Assembly: GCF_024323335.1 (NCBI RefSeq)
Contig: NC_066584.1
Location: 432,723,408-432,787,407 of the forward strand
Origin: Lathyrus oleraceus
Taxonomy: Eukaryota > Streptophyta > Magnoliopsida > Fabales > Fabaceae
Direction: 5' to 3'
DNA length: 64,000 nt
Made by a program: the position numbers and the translations under genes
Shown: positions 10,101 through 21,000 of the stretch, in pieces
How the letters are laid out: the number at the start of each line of letters is the position of its first letter
How positions within the stretch are numbered: the first letter of the stretch is position 1
Notes under the pieces: model-generated
Seen by the model: the letters and a program-made list of their open reading frames with translations, nothing else
Told to the model about the DNA's origin: nothing
Database searches by the model: none

Positions 10101-12329
10101 AAGTGCAGTTTGGATTGAAAAATAGAAATGCAAAGCCAAGTCAATGGATCATTGAAGCTCTTGGTTTTGTTATGACAGAAAAAAAATGCCTAAGTCCTCT
10201 GTTGGATGTTGCTGCTATTGATTCCTCATGATAGAAAAGGATTTGAAAGCCTTGTTTTGATGTGTTTGTGTGGGAGAGCCCGGGCCAAGGTTTTGTCTTT
10301 TGGTCTTTTTTTTTTTAGCCAACCAATTGGAATCTGCAAGATGTCTGTTGTGTTGGTTGCAGCATTCTCCTTCAAAAGGACAGCAAAACTTGCATTTTCT
10401 GGACAGTACAAGGTAAGAGGTGGAAGCATGGATGGATGGTTGGAAAAAAAAGAGTGAAGGTCCTTTGTGGTATGCTGCTTTTTGGACAGAAAATGGTGAA
10501 GCAGTCCCTGTTACCAAGCAAAGCAAGGACAGATTTTTGTAACTGCAAGAGCAAGGTGTGATTTTTGGCTGTGCAGAAAATCAGTTCTGTTTGTTTTTTA
10601 GGCTGTGTTAGGATGGCTTTTGTGCCTGCTATTGTCCTCAATCTGCAGAAAATATGATGAGGAGGTATGTTGTGGAATGGCTGCAAGGTACCTTTTCCCC
10701 AATTTCAAACAAACAAGGAATGGCTCCTTGTACTACTGGTTTTTGGCTGCAGATATGTGTGCACAATGACAGAAAAAATGCTGCATAATTGCTGTTCTTA
10801 TGAGGTACAAGGCAAGGCATGGTTAATGGTATGGACAAGTATGGTTAAATGGTACTTTTCTTACAATTCAAGCAACCAAGCAATGGCCTTATGTACTGCA
10901 TATTTTGACTTTGCAAACACATCCTAAATGACATTTATGAGCTGTTCCAATTGGCCAAATGTTGAAAAAATGTTTAAATCAAAAAGTCAACTCTTGGTCA
11001 AACTTGCATTTAAATGAGAAAAGTCAAAAAATGCCATTTTGATTGGTGAAGTTTTGGCTCATGAAATTTATATTTTTGGAAAGAGGGGATCAAATGTGAC
11101 TTGTAGGAAAAAACCCCACCAAAATTGGCCAAATGGTTTGAGAGATATGGCCCTTTGAAGTTCAAGATTTTCTGAAATCGATTCGATCATAACTTGCCAA
11201 CCACACATGGGAATTGGGAGTTCTAGGACTTTTTGGAAATGGGAGAACAAGATCTTCAACTTTCATGTTGGGCAAAAATTCATTTGAGGCTTGTATCAAA
11301 ATGTAAGTTTGAGGATCAAGACTTTCCATTTATGGCAGGTTTCAATTACAGGCCCAGTTTCCATTTTTGGAAATTCATGATCTGGCTTCAAATTCTTCCA
11401 TGATGGTGTTTGGCATGATATATGATGACTATTTGGACATGAATGAACTCTCACAAACCAATTCCAATCATCAAATCACTGATTAAATGGACAGTTGACC
11501 AACAGTTGACTTTTAGGGTTTCTGCCTGATTGTGCATTGACTGATGACTTCCAAACCCTAATTCCTTGAGAACTTGACTTCAAATGATGTCCCAAGTTGT
11601 ATGAACTCTTGATTATTGACCATGGTGCCCAAATTCCACAAGAATGACCACCATCCACTGCTTTGACTGACAGTTGACTTTTTTAGGGTTTTTGACTGTC
11701 TGTGCATGAACTGATGACCTCTGAGCCTTCAATCCTTGACCAAAATACTTCAAATGGATCCCCAAGTCATGTGAACTTGTTGGACAAACCCCAAGACCTT
11801 GGTTCAAATGAGAAATTCCTTTGCTTGCTTGGTTGACTGATCAGGAGATTAGTTTGACCTAATTTCTGATTGCTTGCTCTTGAGGCAACTGAGGGACAAT
11901 GCAAATGCTATGCAATGGATCATGATATGCTATGACCTAATATGAAAATGTATGTGCAATGATAGGTGCAAATTTGAGGTGCTACAGTGGGGTACATAGT
12001 CATGTACACGACATCAAAAACGTTTTGGGTCATAATAACACATAAGTAAGAAATACAATAAGAAAAATTAATATATAATACAAACATAGATAAGAAAGAT
12101 ATACGAAATAAATATGAAGTAATTAAAAAAAGAGTGATAACATACAGATGTCGAGATATTCTCGAGTATTCCTCTGTGTTCATCACCCATAGTCAACAAA
12201 GACATAATGCTGCAGAGGTTGAGTATTGCAGAGCTTGAGTATGACAGAGAAAGAGTGTGGTAAAAAAATAGTGTAGATGATTAGTGTTGCAGATGATTAG
12301 ATGTTGTGAAATATTTGAGCATCAATTAT

Positions 12330-15060
12330 TCAGTTTTTGTTTTCGCAACACAGAGGTAACTCGGTTTACAATAAATCGACGATCAAATTTTTCACATCTG
12401 AAACAAAGAATAGAAAAGAAATTACAGTGCATTCCTGTGGGCCAAATCATTTATAAAAATCTGGTTTGGTTTGTAGAAAACCAGGTGAAGTTTTACCAGA
12501 AGAAGGTTCAAGATGATGACGATGTTTAGCATATGTTTGTCACTCACAAACAATACGGGTACAACGATATAGAGTTGTATATATTTACACAACAACAACA
12601 AGTGTCTCAGTTCATTGATCAGTCACAAGTGTTTTGTGAAACTGATGACGACGAACAAGCTGAGGTGAATGTTGCAGATGACGAAGAAGAAGAAGAAGCT
12701 GAGATCTTGGTTGATTCAATGGTGAACACTGATTTCGAAGAGGATCCATTACCAACTAGTCATGTATACTATCCACCTCAAACATGACAAGGTTGAATTT
12801 GGGTTCCGATGAACCTTCATCAGATATATCGTACAATCCTTATGTGCAAATGCAAGGAACTTTTAAACAAGGGGACACATTTCGCACAAAAGAAGATTGT
12901 GTAAAAGCCATTAAAAAATTTCACATAGAACTATCAAATGATTTCGGAGTTGATAGAACTAATGCATTGAGGTACAAAATCTATTGTACAAACAATACGG
13001 GTACAACGATATAGAGTTGTATATATTTACACAACAACAACAAGTGTCTCAGTTCATTGATCAGTCACAAGTGTTTTGTGAAACTGATGACGACGAACAA
13101 GCTGAGGTGAATGTTGCAGATGACGAAGAAGAAGAAGAAGCTGAGATCTTGGTTGATTCAATGGTGAACACTGATTTCGAAGAGGATCCATTACCAACTA
13201 GTCATGTATACTATCCACCTCAAACATGACAAGGTTGAATTTGGGTTCCGATGAACCTTCATCAGATATATCGTACAATCCTTATGTGCAAATGCAAGGA
13301 ACTTTTAAACAAGGGGACACATTTCGCACAAAAGAAGATTGTGTAAAAGCCATTAAAAAATTTCACATAGAACTATCAAATGATTTCGGAGTTGATAGAA
13401 CTAATGCATTGAGGTACAAAATCTATTGTACGAATGAGCACTGCCTTCTCAGGTTGTCAACTTTGTACCGGAAGAAGAGCGATTCTTGGGAGATTGGATC
13501 CATGGGTCAAGTTCACACATGCATGCTGACAAACCCAATGCAAGACCATCAGAAAGTAAGCTCTCCTCTAATATGCAATGAAATATTGTCTCTCATTGGC
13601 GATAATCCGTTGTTAAAGGTGAGTACGATAATCTCGCATATTGTAGCACAATACCAGTACACTCCATCATATAGGAAGGCATGGATAGCTAGGTCAAAGA
13701 CTGTTGAAAAAGTGTTTGGCAATTGAGAGGAGTCTTACACACAACTTCCAAAATACCTGTTTTCTCTAAAACAGTATGCTCCAGGGACTATTGTCAAGTT
13801 GGAAACGTTGCCCGCATATACACCAGACGAGATGTGTGTTATTGAAAATTGAATATTCCACGGTCTCTTCTGGGCGTATCAACCATGCATATTAGGTTTT
13901 TCTTTCTGTAAACCTATTATACAAATTGATGGTACATGGTTGTACGAGAAATACAAAGGAACGTTACTGATGGCAGTGGCACAAGATGACAACAACAACA
14001 TTTTTCCAATCACCTTTGCCCTTGTTGAAGGGAAGGCTGCTAAGGGATGAAGTTTTTTCCTAAGAAATCTCCATTGCACGTTGCACCTCAACCTAACTTA
14101 TGTTTGATCTTCGACAGACATCCTTCAATCATCAGTGCATATAATAACATTGATAATGGATGGCAATATCCTCCTTCGACGCATGTCTTATGTATTAGAC
14201 ATATTGCTTAGAATTTTATGCGGGAGATCAAAGACAAAATATTGTGGAAGAAGGTTGTCAACGCAGGTCGCACATTATCAGAATCTTCTTTCAAACACTA
14301 CCGTGAAGAAATAAAATTGTCAAATGCAAATGCAGTACGGTGGATCAACAATATTCCATTGGAGAAATGGACTAGGGCATACGACAACGATCAGCGTTGG
14401 GGCCACATGACAACAAATCTTGTGGAATCAATGAACTCTATCTTCAAAGGCATATGTAACCTACCTATAACCGCTTATGCAACATATTTCAGGCTAGGGG
14501 CGCTGTTTGAGGTCAGACGTTCCAAATGGAGTTTAATGTTGCAATCTGGGCAGTTGTTAAGTGATGCTTCAATGAAATTTATTAGACACGAAGGTGCCAA
14601 AGCAAACACACATGCGGTCACGGTGTTTGACCGCACTAAAGGTTGGTATAGTGTTGCCGAGTCCATGGATCACAATGAGGGCATGCCGATGAGACAATAC
14701 AGAGTCGAACTAGATAGAGGTTGGTGTGACTACGGAAAGTTCAAATCCTTCCGTACGCCCTGCTCCCATGTCATTGCGGCATGTTCAAAGGGATCCATCC
14801 TACTTGCTATCTGACGTTTACAAAGTCACCAGCCTATCAAATGTTTATAAAATTAGTTTTTCCGCAGTGGCAAAAGAGGATTACTGGCCAAAATATCAAG
14901 GGAACATCGTCTGGCACAACGAAGTTATGCGAAGGAAGAAAAAGGGTCGTCCAAACAACACACGTATTCGAACCAAAGTGGATACGACGAACAAAATGGT
15001 TAGATTATGTAGTTCATGTCGTTAGCCAGGTCATAATTGTACTAACTATCCTAGTGTTGG
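12330..15060 (+). pseudogene. MURA-type MULE transposase, broken by stops and frameshifts
   Basis: Fragments in order: an N-terminal domain typical of plant MULEs (TRFTINRRSNFSHLKQRIEK, from 12350); an acidic linker (DDEEEEEAEILVDS); the MuDR DNA-binding region (TFKQGDTFRTKEDCVKAIKK, 13292); the DDE core with IDGTWLYEKYKGTLL (13928), FDRHPSIIS (about 14113), a truncated catalytic region and NLVESMNSIF; a SWIM finger (WCDYGKF...TPCSHVIAAC, 14722-14790) that lacks one cysteine; and a C-terminal knuckle remnant near 15010. Stops at 13724, 13850 and 14048 are in one frame and shared with MULE2. Frameshifts lie near 12784, 14070 and 14800. A 442-bp internal duplication further disrupts the N-terminus. 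It cannot make an active transposase. Confidence 0.88.
12546..13429 (+). repeat. Perfect-looking 442-bp tandem duplication inside MULE1
   Basis: The sequence from 12546 to 12987 is repeated from 12988 to 13429 with an offset of 442 bp (both begin ACAAACAATACGGGTACAAC). I saw no difference between the units. It duplicates the acidic linker and the MuDR N-terminal region. MULE2 has a single copy, so the duplication arose in MULE1 after the two separated. Confidence 0.92.
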
Positions 15061-15197
15061 AACAAACACAACCAAATAAATTCACATGTACCTCTGTTGT
15101 AATATATGAAAAACTAAATTTATTTCATATTATAAGTTTGTGAGGAAAATACCATTACATAAACAACAACACAAACAATTAAAACAACTACAACGTC

Positions 15198-15467
15198 CTA
15201 AGCGATTACAACCATCAAAACAATTTTGAACATGTAATGCATCATCCTATGAACGTCTCGGTCGGTCTTAATATCCACCCATTCACGCACTTCTCCATTT
15301 TGATTGAACGTGGACACAAGTCATTGGATTCTTCTAATCCTTTCACCATCTCCAATTTCTCCATCTAACCAACTGTTCAACGTCCGATTAAGACGTTCAA
15401 ACGAATCTATATTCCAAAGTTGAATCTTTATCGGAGACGCAACGACGGAAAATATTAAGTCGACATT
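15198..15467 (-). pseudogene. Second MULE1 gene remnant, unknown function
   Basis: On the minus strand the frame reads NVDLIFSVVASPIKIQLWNI...FERLNRTLNSWLDGEI, then an in-frame TGA at 15321-15323 (TGG in MULE2), then VSTFNQNGEVREWVDIKT...MHYMFKIVLMVVIA and a stop at 15198. About 90 residues match the MULE2 copy closely. A TATA box (TATAAAT, 15568-15574 on the minus strand) and a pyrimidine-rich leader lie upstream in both copies, which suggests a real transcription unit. The start codon is lost. I do not recognise the protein family; it is predicted small, with a hydrophobic C-terminus. Confidence 0.65.
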
Positions 15468-15567
15468 TCGTTAAAACTCAAAAACTTGATGGAGAGTGAA
15501 GTTGAATGAAAGAAAATATGATTGTAGGGTAAGATTTGAGTGAAAAATATTGCATCGAGGGCGATGC

Positions 15568-15574
15568 ATTTATA
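15568..15574 (-). promoter_or_regulatory. TATA box of the second MULE1 gene
   Basis: The minus strand reads TATAAATGC about 100 bases before the conserved coding frame. MULE2 has TATAAATAC at the matching place (60871), followed by the same conserved leader (ATGCAATATTTTTCAC). Confidence 0.6.
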
Positions 15575-15589
15575 CAGAGGAACTGGAAA

Positions 15590-15790
15590 CTGCATGCGCC
15601 AAAGGGCTAGGCGCCTGACATGTCAAGACATGTGGGCACATATGCATTGTCGCCTCTTCATGAGCCAAAAGCCATGCGTCAGAGGCATTGACACCTCTTC
15701 ATGAGGCAGCAAATACATGCGCCACTCAAGCTGGCGCCTCCTCTTTAGGGGAAATGAATGTGCTAGTTCATCTGACGCATTCATTTTGAA
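15590..15790. repeat. GC-rich subterminal repeat cluster of MULE1
   Basis: This stretch packs repeated GAGGCRYYRAYRCCTCT-like and ATGCGCC/GGCGC motifs, several in inverted pairs, between the TATA box and the element end. The matching cluster in MULE2 is at 60670-60860. Candidate roles are transposase binding or promoter control (inference). Confidence 0.55.
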
Positions 15791-15872
15791 AGGTGGTTAT
15801 TTTGGAATTTTTTTAAAAAAAATTATTATTTTGATTTTTTTTTAAAAAAATAATAGTTGTTTCCTGTAAATT

Positions 15873-17189
15873 TATAGCATTACTATATGGATGATCTGTT
15901 AGCTGCTTTGTTTCTTCGTATATATGACAAAGTGCATGAGAAATGGAAATGAAATCAAGTAATAACCCCCTTCACGATGAGTGTTAAATTGTTTCAAGAT
16001 CTATGTTAGCTTTAGTTTTAATATATTACATGCATGATTGATTAATTACAGTAAATTTAAGTATAACTATGAACACTAGTAGTGTATGTAACATAATATT
16101 TAGTTTTGGAATTGTGTTGAATATATAAAGAAACAAATAACTATTATCTTGGTGAATTTAAGTATAATTACGAACACTAGAAGTGTATGTAGCATGATAT
16201 TTAGTTTTGGAATTGTGTTGAATATATAAAGAAACAAATAACTATTATATCTTGGTGAAAATTGAAATCTATACATTTTGAGGTATTAACTTTGTAATAT
16301 GCCTTCCGTTCATAATTGTGTTTCTTCCCCAATAAGAGCTTCACTACATCTGCAAACTATTTCAGGTGAGTTCAACATGAAAACACCGATTAATAATCTG
16401 AAATTAAGTATGATGAGCATAGTAAGTTTATCGCATGTTCATATTGTTGGTATGACGACATGCCTTTTAGGATAATGTATGTACACATTACATATGACGC
16501 ACGACTTCGCGATAAGGCATTATATGAAAATGCTGAAATCATTCACTTTTTTTGACCAAACTGTTTAAATGAAAAATGTAGCATTGCATGTTTTAGCTTC
16601 AACTTCTTTAGATTGCTTTAAGAATAAGGAAGCCTTTGAGCTTAATCATGTGGTGTATGGATTGTTGGAGGGTTGCATGTGTTCTGTCTCATAAAACAAT
16701 GGTGTAATACAGCCATTCATTTGAATCACATTTTTCTCAATACATTAGTCACACTTAATGATGATCTTTGAAGGTTATAGATAATTTTCAATCAAATTTC
16801 AAACACTCGTTTAAAGTCTAAAATATATGCTCTTAGTTATATATTCATCTTTTATAGTGAGTTGAATATATGCTCTTAGTTATATATAACAAATTCAAAT
16901 AATCTAATTCAACATTGATACATTAGCACCTCATTTGTTATTTATTGACAATAGTTAATAAATCAAATTTTAAAACAATTTGCACTAAAGTAGCACTACC
17001 CAATTTAAATTCGTACTAAAGAATTTATCCAATCTTAATTTTAAATTTCAATCAAATCAAATTTTATCAAATTTAGTTTAAATTTTAAATCAAATCTCAT
17101 TCAATCTTTAAACTAATTCTAAAATTAAAATCTAATGGATAAATAGTTTACTAGTGGATATGGTCTTGTTATTATCCGACAGCTACCCT
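15873..17189. other. AT-rich region upstream of the zinc-finger gene, copy A
   Basis: No gene is supported. It contains two near-identical 100-base stretches (near 16065 and 16150, GAACACTAGWAGTGTATGTA), and an intron-like stretch near 16360 (CAAACTATTTCAGGTGAG). The frame that is open in copy B at 26325 is shifted here. Confidence 0.6.
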
Positions 17190-17196
17190 TATAAAT
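17190..17196 (+). promoter_or_regulatory. TATA box of zinc-finger gene copy A
   Basis: TATAAAT lies 116 bases before the ATG, followed by a CT-rich leader. It is preserved in copy B at 27309. Confidence 0.55.
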
Positions 17197-17311
17197 TAAC
17201 ATAACCTATTCAATCATCAAACAATTCCAAGCTTGCCTCTTTTCCTCCATAAACCTCTCTTTCATTGTTCTATTTCAACTTTTTTGTCGAGTCAAAACTA
17301 AGTCAAATAAC

Positions 17312-17608
17312 ATGGAGCCATCACTTTGTGTCAATGGTTGTGGATTTTATGGATCTCCTTCAAACATGAATCTATGTTCAAAGTGTTACAACGAATATAT
17401 CAAAGAAAATATTACTAAATCGGTTGAGGAAGACTTGGTCATTGAATCAACATCTTCTTATCTTTCAAATAACTTTAGTATTAATGAAGTCGAAGAAGTT
17501 ATTTCTCTAAATAACCTAAAGAACATGAAGAAGAAAAAGAGGTGCAAGAATTGTAATAGAAAAGTGGGACTTATAGGATTTGAGTGCCGTTGTGGAGGCA
17601 TGTTTTGA
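17312..17608 (+). pseudogene. A20/AN1 stress-associated protein, truncated in AN1 (copy A)
   Basis: The 98-codon frame encodes a complete A20 zinc finger (Cys6, Cys10, Cys22, Cys25; CVNGCGFYGSPSNMNLCSKC), an acidic/Ser linker, a Lys-rich stretch (MKKKKRCKNC) and only the first half of an AN1 finger (Cys78, Cys81, Cys92, Cys94). The frame stops at TGA (17606-17608) straight after GGMF. The bases after the stop still encode MHRYSEEY, so the family's CGxHRYxEEH continuation was broken by loss of three bases at the Cys-Gly codons, which fused them into TGA. Full SAP proteins run to roughly 150-170 aa. An A20-only protein could be made, since the promoter and ATG are intact, so I call it a truncated gene that may be non-functional. 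Confidence 0.8.
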
Positions 17609-17638
17609 ATGCATAGATATTCAGAAGAATATTGATAG

Positions 17639-17969
17639 TCAAACAAAATTCTCTATGTAAGGGTGATAAATTAGAACACCGAGTTTAAGATATGATAAAT
17701 AAATAATTGATTTTTTTATTATTTTAGTTGTTTTTTTTTTATACAATTAAGAGTGGTAATTTAATCTTTAGGGTCATATATTTCTTGTTTCCTTCTTCTA
17801 TTATCAAATGAATATGTATTTCATATTTTCCATCATTCATTGCTTTTCAACTATTATTACATATTATTAGAAAAGTGTTAATAACATATATATTTTAAAA
17901 TATTTTTATAATTTGTTAAATTCTCATAAATCTTATGACAATAAAAATATATAAAAATATGTTGCCGAG

Positions 17970-18000
<31 letters not shown>

Positions 18001-18430
18001 TAGGTGTTAGAATAAGAAACACAATTCACACATTCACTTTGTTACGATAGAGAAAGAGAATCGGAAAAAAATGAGTAGTTTTTGAATTGAATTCAAATAG
18101 CGTGTATACATTAATCTCAACTAATTAATTAATAAAAACAAAATATCTACCCTATTTGGCTACCACTCCATGATATTCGGCTACCACGGCCTTGTAATAG
18201 AATATTAAGAAACTTGATTATAAGTTTGACAACACACAACCTTAATTCAAATTTTCTAATGCCTCCAATCTCATTAATTTTTTAAATATATTGAATGTCA
18301 CAATTGTTACATCTTTGGTTAGTTATAGACATATTTTCAAGGTTTATTGCAGACACATTTTTAATATTCAATGTCCCCTCATGACACTTTTTATTGCACA
18401 GTTCTTGTATCAAATTCATAAAGATATAGC
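17639..18430. other. AT-rich spacer with (TA)n, copy A
   Basis: No gene is seen. It holds the 3' flank of the zinc-finger gene and a (TA)n run near 17966-17994 that is much shorter in copy B. Confidence 0.6.
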
Positions 18431-18439
18431 TTGACAAAC

Positions 18440-18642
18440 ACATAAAGATGATGCAATATACTCAACTTTATATGATGATATTGCCACAATCGGTTCCTTC
18501 CTTAAGCATTAAGAGATTGGTGTTTCTCCATACAAAAAGATGCCGTCTGCATCTGATTTTCTACCATCTTTGTCACCAAACCAATTAGAGTCGGTGTATC
18601 CAAGTAATTTGCAACTTTCTTCCTTGTCAAGTGTTTGAAACG
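18440..18642 (-). pseudogene. Ty1/copia RNase H remnant (copy A)
   Basis: The minus strand encodes LLGYTDSNWFGDKDGRKSD, then GIFLYGETPIS, a stop, then PIVAISSYKVEYIAS, which is the RNase H region of copia pol (GYTDSDW...GDK, PISW, VALSS.EAEYIA). Two stops and loss of the usual Trp and Glu show decay. No LTRs are recognisable around it. Confidence 0.7.
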
Positions 18643-18649
18643 AGATGCC

Positions 18650-19480
18650 ATAATCCGTTTAATTTAAAAACAAGTTTGATTTAACTTAAGGGATTACACT
18701 TAAAAACATCCTAGGATATATTGTGCAAAAATTGAGTTTGAAACATGTTGACATTTAAAGTCGAAAAGTAAAGGATTTGAAAGTAAATTTCAAAAAAATC
18801 AATCAATGATTTAAAAGTAAAACATCAATTCATAAAACGGAACACATGTACATACATTCTTAGAGAATTCTTTTCTCTCTAACACTCGGATACTTTGAGT
18901 TTTCAAAATTTGTATACAATTGCGGACCCCTTAAAACACAAGTAAATGCTACTTGTATACTGGTCCTAACATAACCGCATGCAACAGTCAACACAGTAAA
19001 TCATGCAACGTCTTTGATTCCATGCAATCCTCCTCTCGACAAACTTCCACGTGTCTTTAAATAACTGTCTGATCTTATCCATTCGCTTCGTTCGACCGTT
19101 GTGACATCAAGTGTAAAAACTTAGAATTTCACTAACTGCAAAAATTAATAAATCTCTGGTATCTAACTGCTTGGAAATTTGACCAAAACTAGCAACATCA
19201 TCCGACATGAAACATTTTGTCGAAAAACACACGTTTGGTCTTGTGGTCGAATGACCATTTCGACTTAAGAAAAAACCAAATCATTACGGTCTTCAAAAAC
19301 TTCCAAATTCTTATAATCGAGGTTGGTGTCGAAAATTCAAGGTAACAAATTGTCCTCACCCAAATTGCCATGTTTCGACTTTCCTCTTAATCAAAAGGAG
19401 AAAAATGACATTTTTGATATTATTATCAATAGGTTACAAGGAGACTTATCATGTGTAATTCAACTTTGATAGATTTAAGT
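18650..19480. other. Non-coding repeat-derived spacer, copy A
   Basis: No gene was recognised. The sequence is duplicated at 28830-29640 with few differences. It has tracts such as TCGACTTAAGAAAAAACC that suggest old retrotransposon LTR sequence. Confidence 0.4.
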
Positions 19481-19635
19481 TTTGTGTTACAATTTGAATA
19501 AAAAGGGTGTCTAAGACCCAACTCTTTAACTCTAATTCACTTCAAATTCTCAATGGGTCCATGACCATTTTATTTCCTTCACCACAAAGGTAGACCCTCA
19601 AGCAATTTGTTCATATATCCATCTTCTTCTCCAAA

Positions 19636-20028
19636 TTATCCTTCAAACATGTCCATTGTGTAAGAAAGCCTAACACCAAAACAGAAAAATTCAATTACAA
19701 ACAATACCCAAAACAATGTAAAAATCATCAAAATTTCAAAGAAAAATAGCATTTTTTTACTGTAGTAGAGATTATCCAGCATGTTCATTTTCAATTCAAA
19801 TTCAAAAAAGCGAAGAATGAGGAAAACAACAAAAAAAGGGCAGCAAAAAAGGTATAACATCCGAATTTCACCAAAAAAGACCACCAATTTCTGCAGCATA
19901 ATGCAGACAACTGCAATTACCATAACAAGAGCAGCAATGCAGAATTTCACTAAGATTGCAAAAACACTTTTGACAAAAAATTGATTCCTCTGCTTCTTTC
20001 CCATTTCCCTCAACTTATGGCTATTCAA
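19636..20028 (-). CDS. Small hydrophobic ORF, 130 aa, unknown (copy A)
   Basis: Starting at MNSHKLREMGKKQRNQ, the product would have three hydrophobic stretches (FAILVKFCIAALVMVIAVVC, LYLFCCPFFVVFLILRFF, LFFFEILMIFTLFWVLFV), so a membrane protein is conceivable. Copy B retains only the C-terminal ~90 residues, and the inverted copy at 31446-32355 has at least two stops in the frame (near 31790 and 31978). I recognise no family. The frame may be open by chance in A/T-rich repeat DNA. Confidence 0.25.
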   Translation of the reverse strand: MNSHKLREMGKKQRNQFFVKSVFAILVKFCIAALVMVIAVVCIMLQKLVVFFGEIRMLYLFCCPFFVVFLILRFFEFELKMNMLDNLYYSKKMLFFFEILMIFTLFWVLFVIEFFCFGVRLSYTMDMFEG

Positions 20029-20340
20029 ACCTAATCCATCACTATAAAAGCAGCATTAACAGAGCAAGAGACAATCACAAAAAAACAACCCTAGCAGCCA
20101 TCAAGAATTCAAAACCCCAAGCCACCATATTCATATCAGACACGAAAAAACACAACTATCATAAAAATTCAAAAAACCCTAAGCCAGACATACAACACAA
20201 ACCATTAGCAACATAAATTTAGAGCAGAAATTTGAACCAAAACAAACACCTTTAAATTCACAAAAAGAAGAGGAAGACGAGAAATCAGTAGGAGGAAGGA
20301 AGAGAGATACTTGAGAATAAACGCATTTCTTCTTCGTTGG

Positions 20341-21000
20341 GTATATTTTTCTGTACTCTCATATATCTTTTCTTCACTGATAATGCCTCGGATTGGAACT
20401 ATGTGGGGGTAGGAGTTCACGTTCTATGGTTTGATTTAATCGGGGTTTGTTTGTTCCAGGGTAGGATCCATGTTTTCTGTTTGGTTTTATCTAGGATTTA
20501 TAATCATTTTTTTTGGGTTTCACAATGTTCTTCAACTTTAGTTTATGTGTTGTTCAGAGAAGAAGAGTTTTGTTTGGGTAAGGAAAGAGAGGTTGGGAAG
20601 AATATGGGAATTAAGGTTCCTTGATGAACCGTTTTTCTATCTTAAGAATGATGTGTTGGGTTGTGTCCATTTAGGACCCGCTTTGGCCCGCGTCCAACGT
20701 TGTCGGGCTGGAGATGATGGGCCGCGCCCCCTCATTTGCTTTTTTTGACCCTGCTGTTTTTCTTCTTTACTTATTCTTTATTCGATTTTCTTTTTTTAAA
20801 CTTATTTATTTTTAAAAGTTATTTATTTATTTATTTATTTAAGTTTAAGGTGACGTGGGTAATTATAGTATATTTTTTTTACCATATTACTTTCTTTCTC
20901 TTACTTCATTAAAAAAAAGAAATTTAACAATAGATAAAATAAAAAGGTTAAGTTTTAAATGCAAGGATTAGGATTTCCAAAGGTTCATAGATTTTTATGT
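20341..21000. other. Unassigned stretch after copy A
   Basis: No gene is supported. Short ORFs overlap each other without recognisable domains. A GC-rich patch at 20670-20735 (CCCGCTTTGGCCCGCGTCC) and homopolymer runs (TTTATTTATTTATT) stand out. Confidence 0.4.

Larger units (their letters stand above)
1..11986 (-). mobile_element. Ogre-type (Tat clade, Ty3/gypsy) retrotransposon, 5' half
   Basis: Read on the minus strand the order is LTR (11986 to 6026), primer binding site, leader, an extra ORF1, a spacer, then gag-protease running off the window. An additional ORF upstream of gag together with multi-kilobase LTRs is the known hallmark of legume Ogre elements. RT, RNase H, integrase and the other LTR would lie to the left of base 1, so the target duplication cannot be tested. 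Both ORFs are open over their visible length, so this copy is not visibly decayed. The alternative is another Tat lineage with an ORF1; the 6 kb LTR favours Ogre. Confidence 0.85.
6026..11986 (-). repeat. 5' LTR of the Ogre element (5961 bp)
   Basis: On the minus strand the LTR starts TGTAGCACCTCAAATTTGC (11986) and ends CGATGCGACA (6026), two bases before the primer site. A length near 6 kb fits Ogre LTRs. ORFs inside are short and unconvincing, and I call no gene here. It contains a 31-bp tandem repeat (6968-7118) and a conserved block near its 3' end (6065-6235). Confidence 0.85.
12250..15863 (+). mobile_element. MULE1, decayed Mutator-like element
   Basis: The unit holds a broken MURA-type transposase on the plus strand and a second gene remnant on the minus strand, convergent with it. 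The right end at about 15863 is placed by similarity to the left end of MULE2 at about 60588 (both end in an AATAATAGTTRTTT-like stretch next to A/T tracts). The left end is uncertain: it abuts the Ogre LTR tip at 11986, and I found no clear terminal inverted repeat. A 5' stretch from 11987 to about 12329 has no recognisable coding. Confidence 0.75.
15873..20340. repeat. Segmental duplication, copy A
   Basis: The segment matches 25804-30080 almost throughout, with an offset that grows from 9931 to 10168 bp through small insertions in copy B. It starts exactly where MULE1 ends. It carries a TATA box, a truncated A20/AN1 gene, a copia RNase H remnant and a small minus-strand ORF. Only copy A retains the part from about 19913 to 20340. 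Confidence 0.9.

Noticed and set aside
20337..20748. Overlapping plus-strand ORFs of 67-95 codons
   Set aside because: No recognisable domain, hydrophobic by A/T bias, and they cross the edge of a repeat unit.
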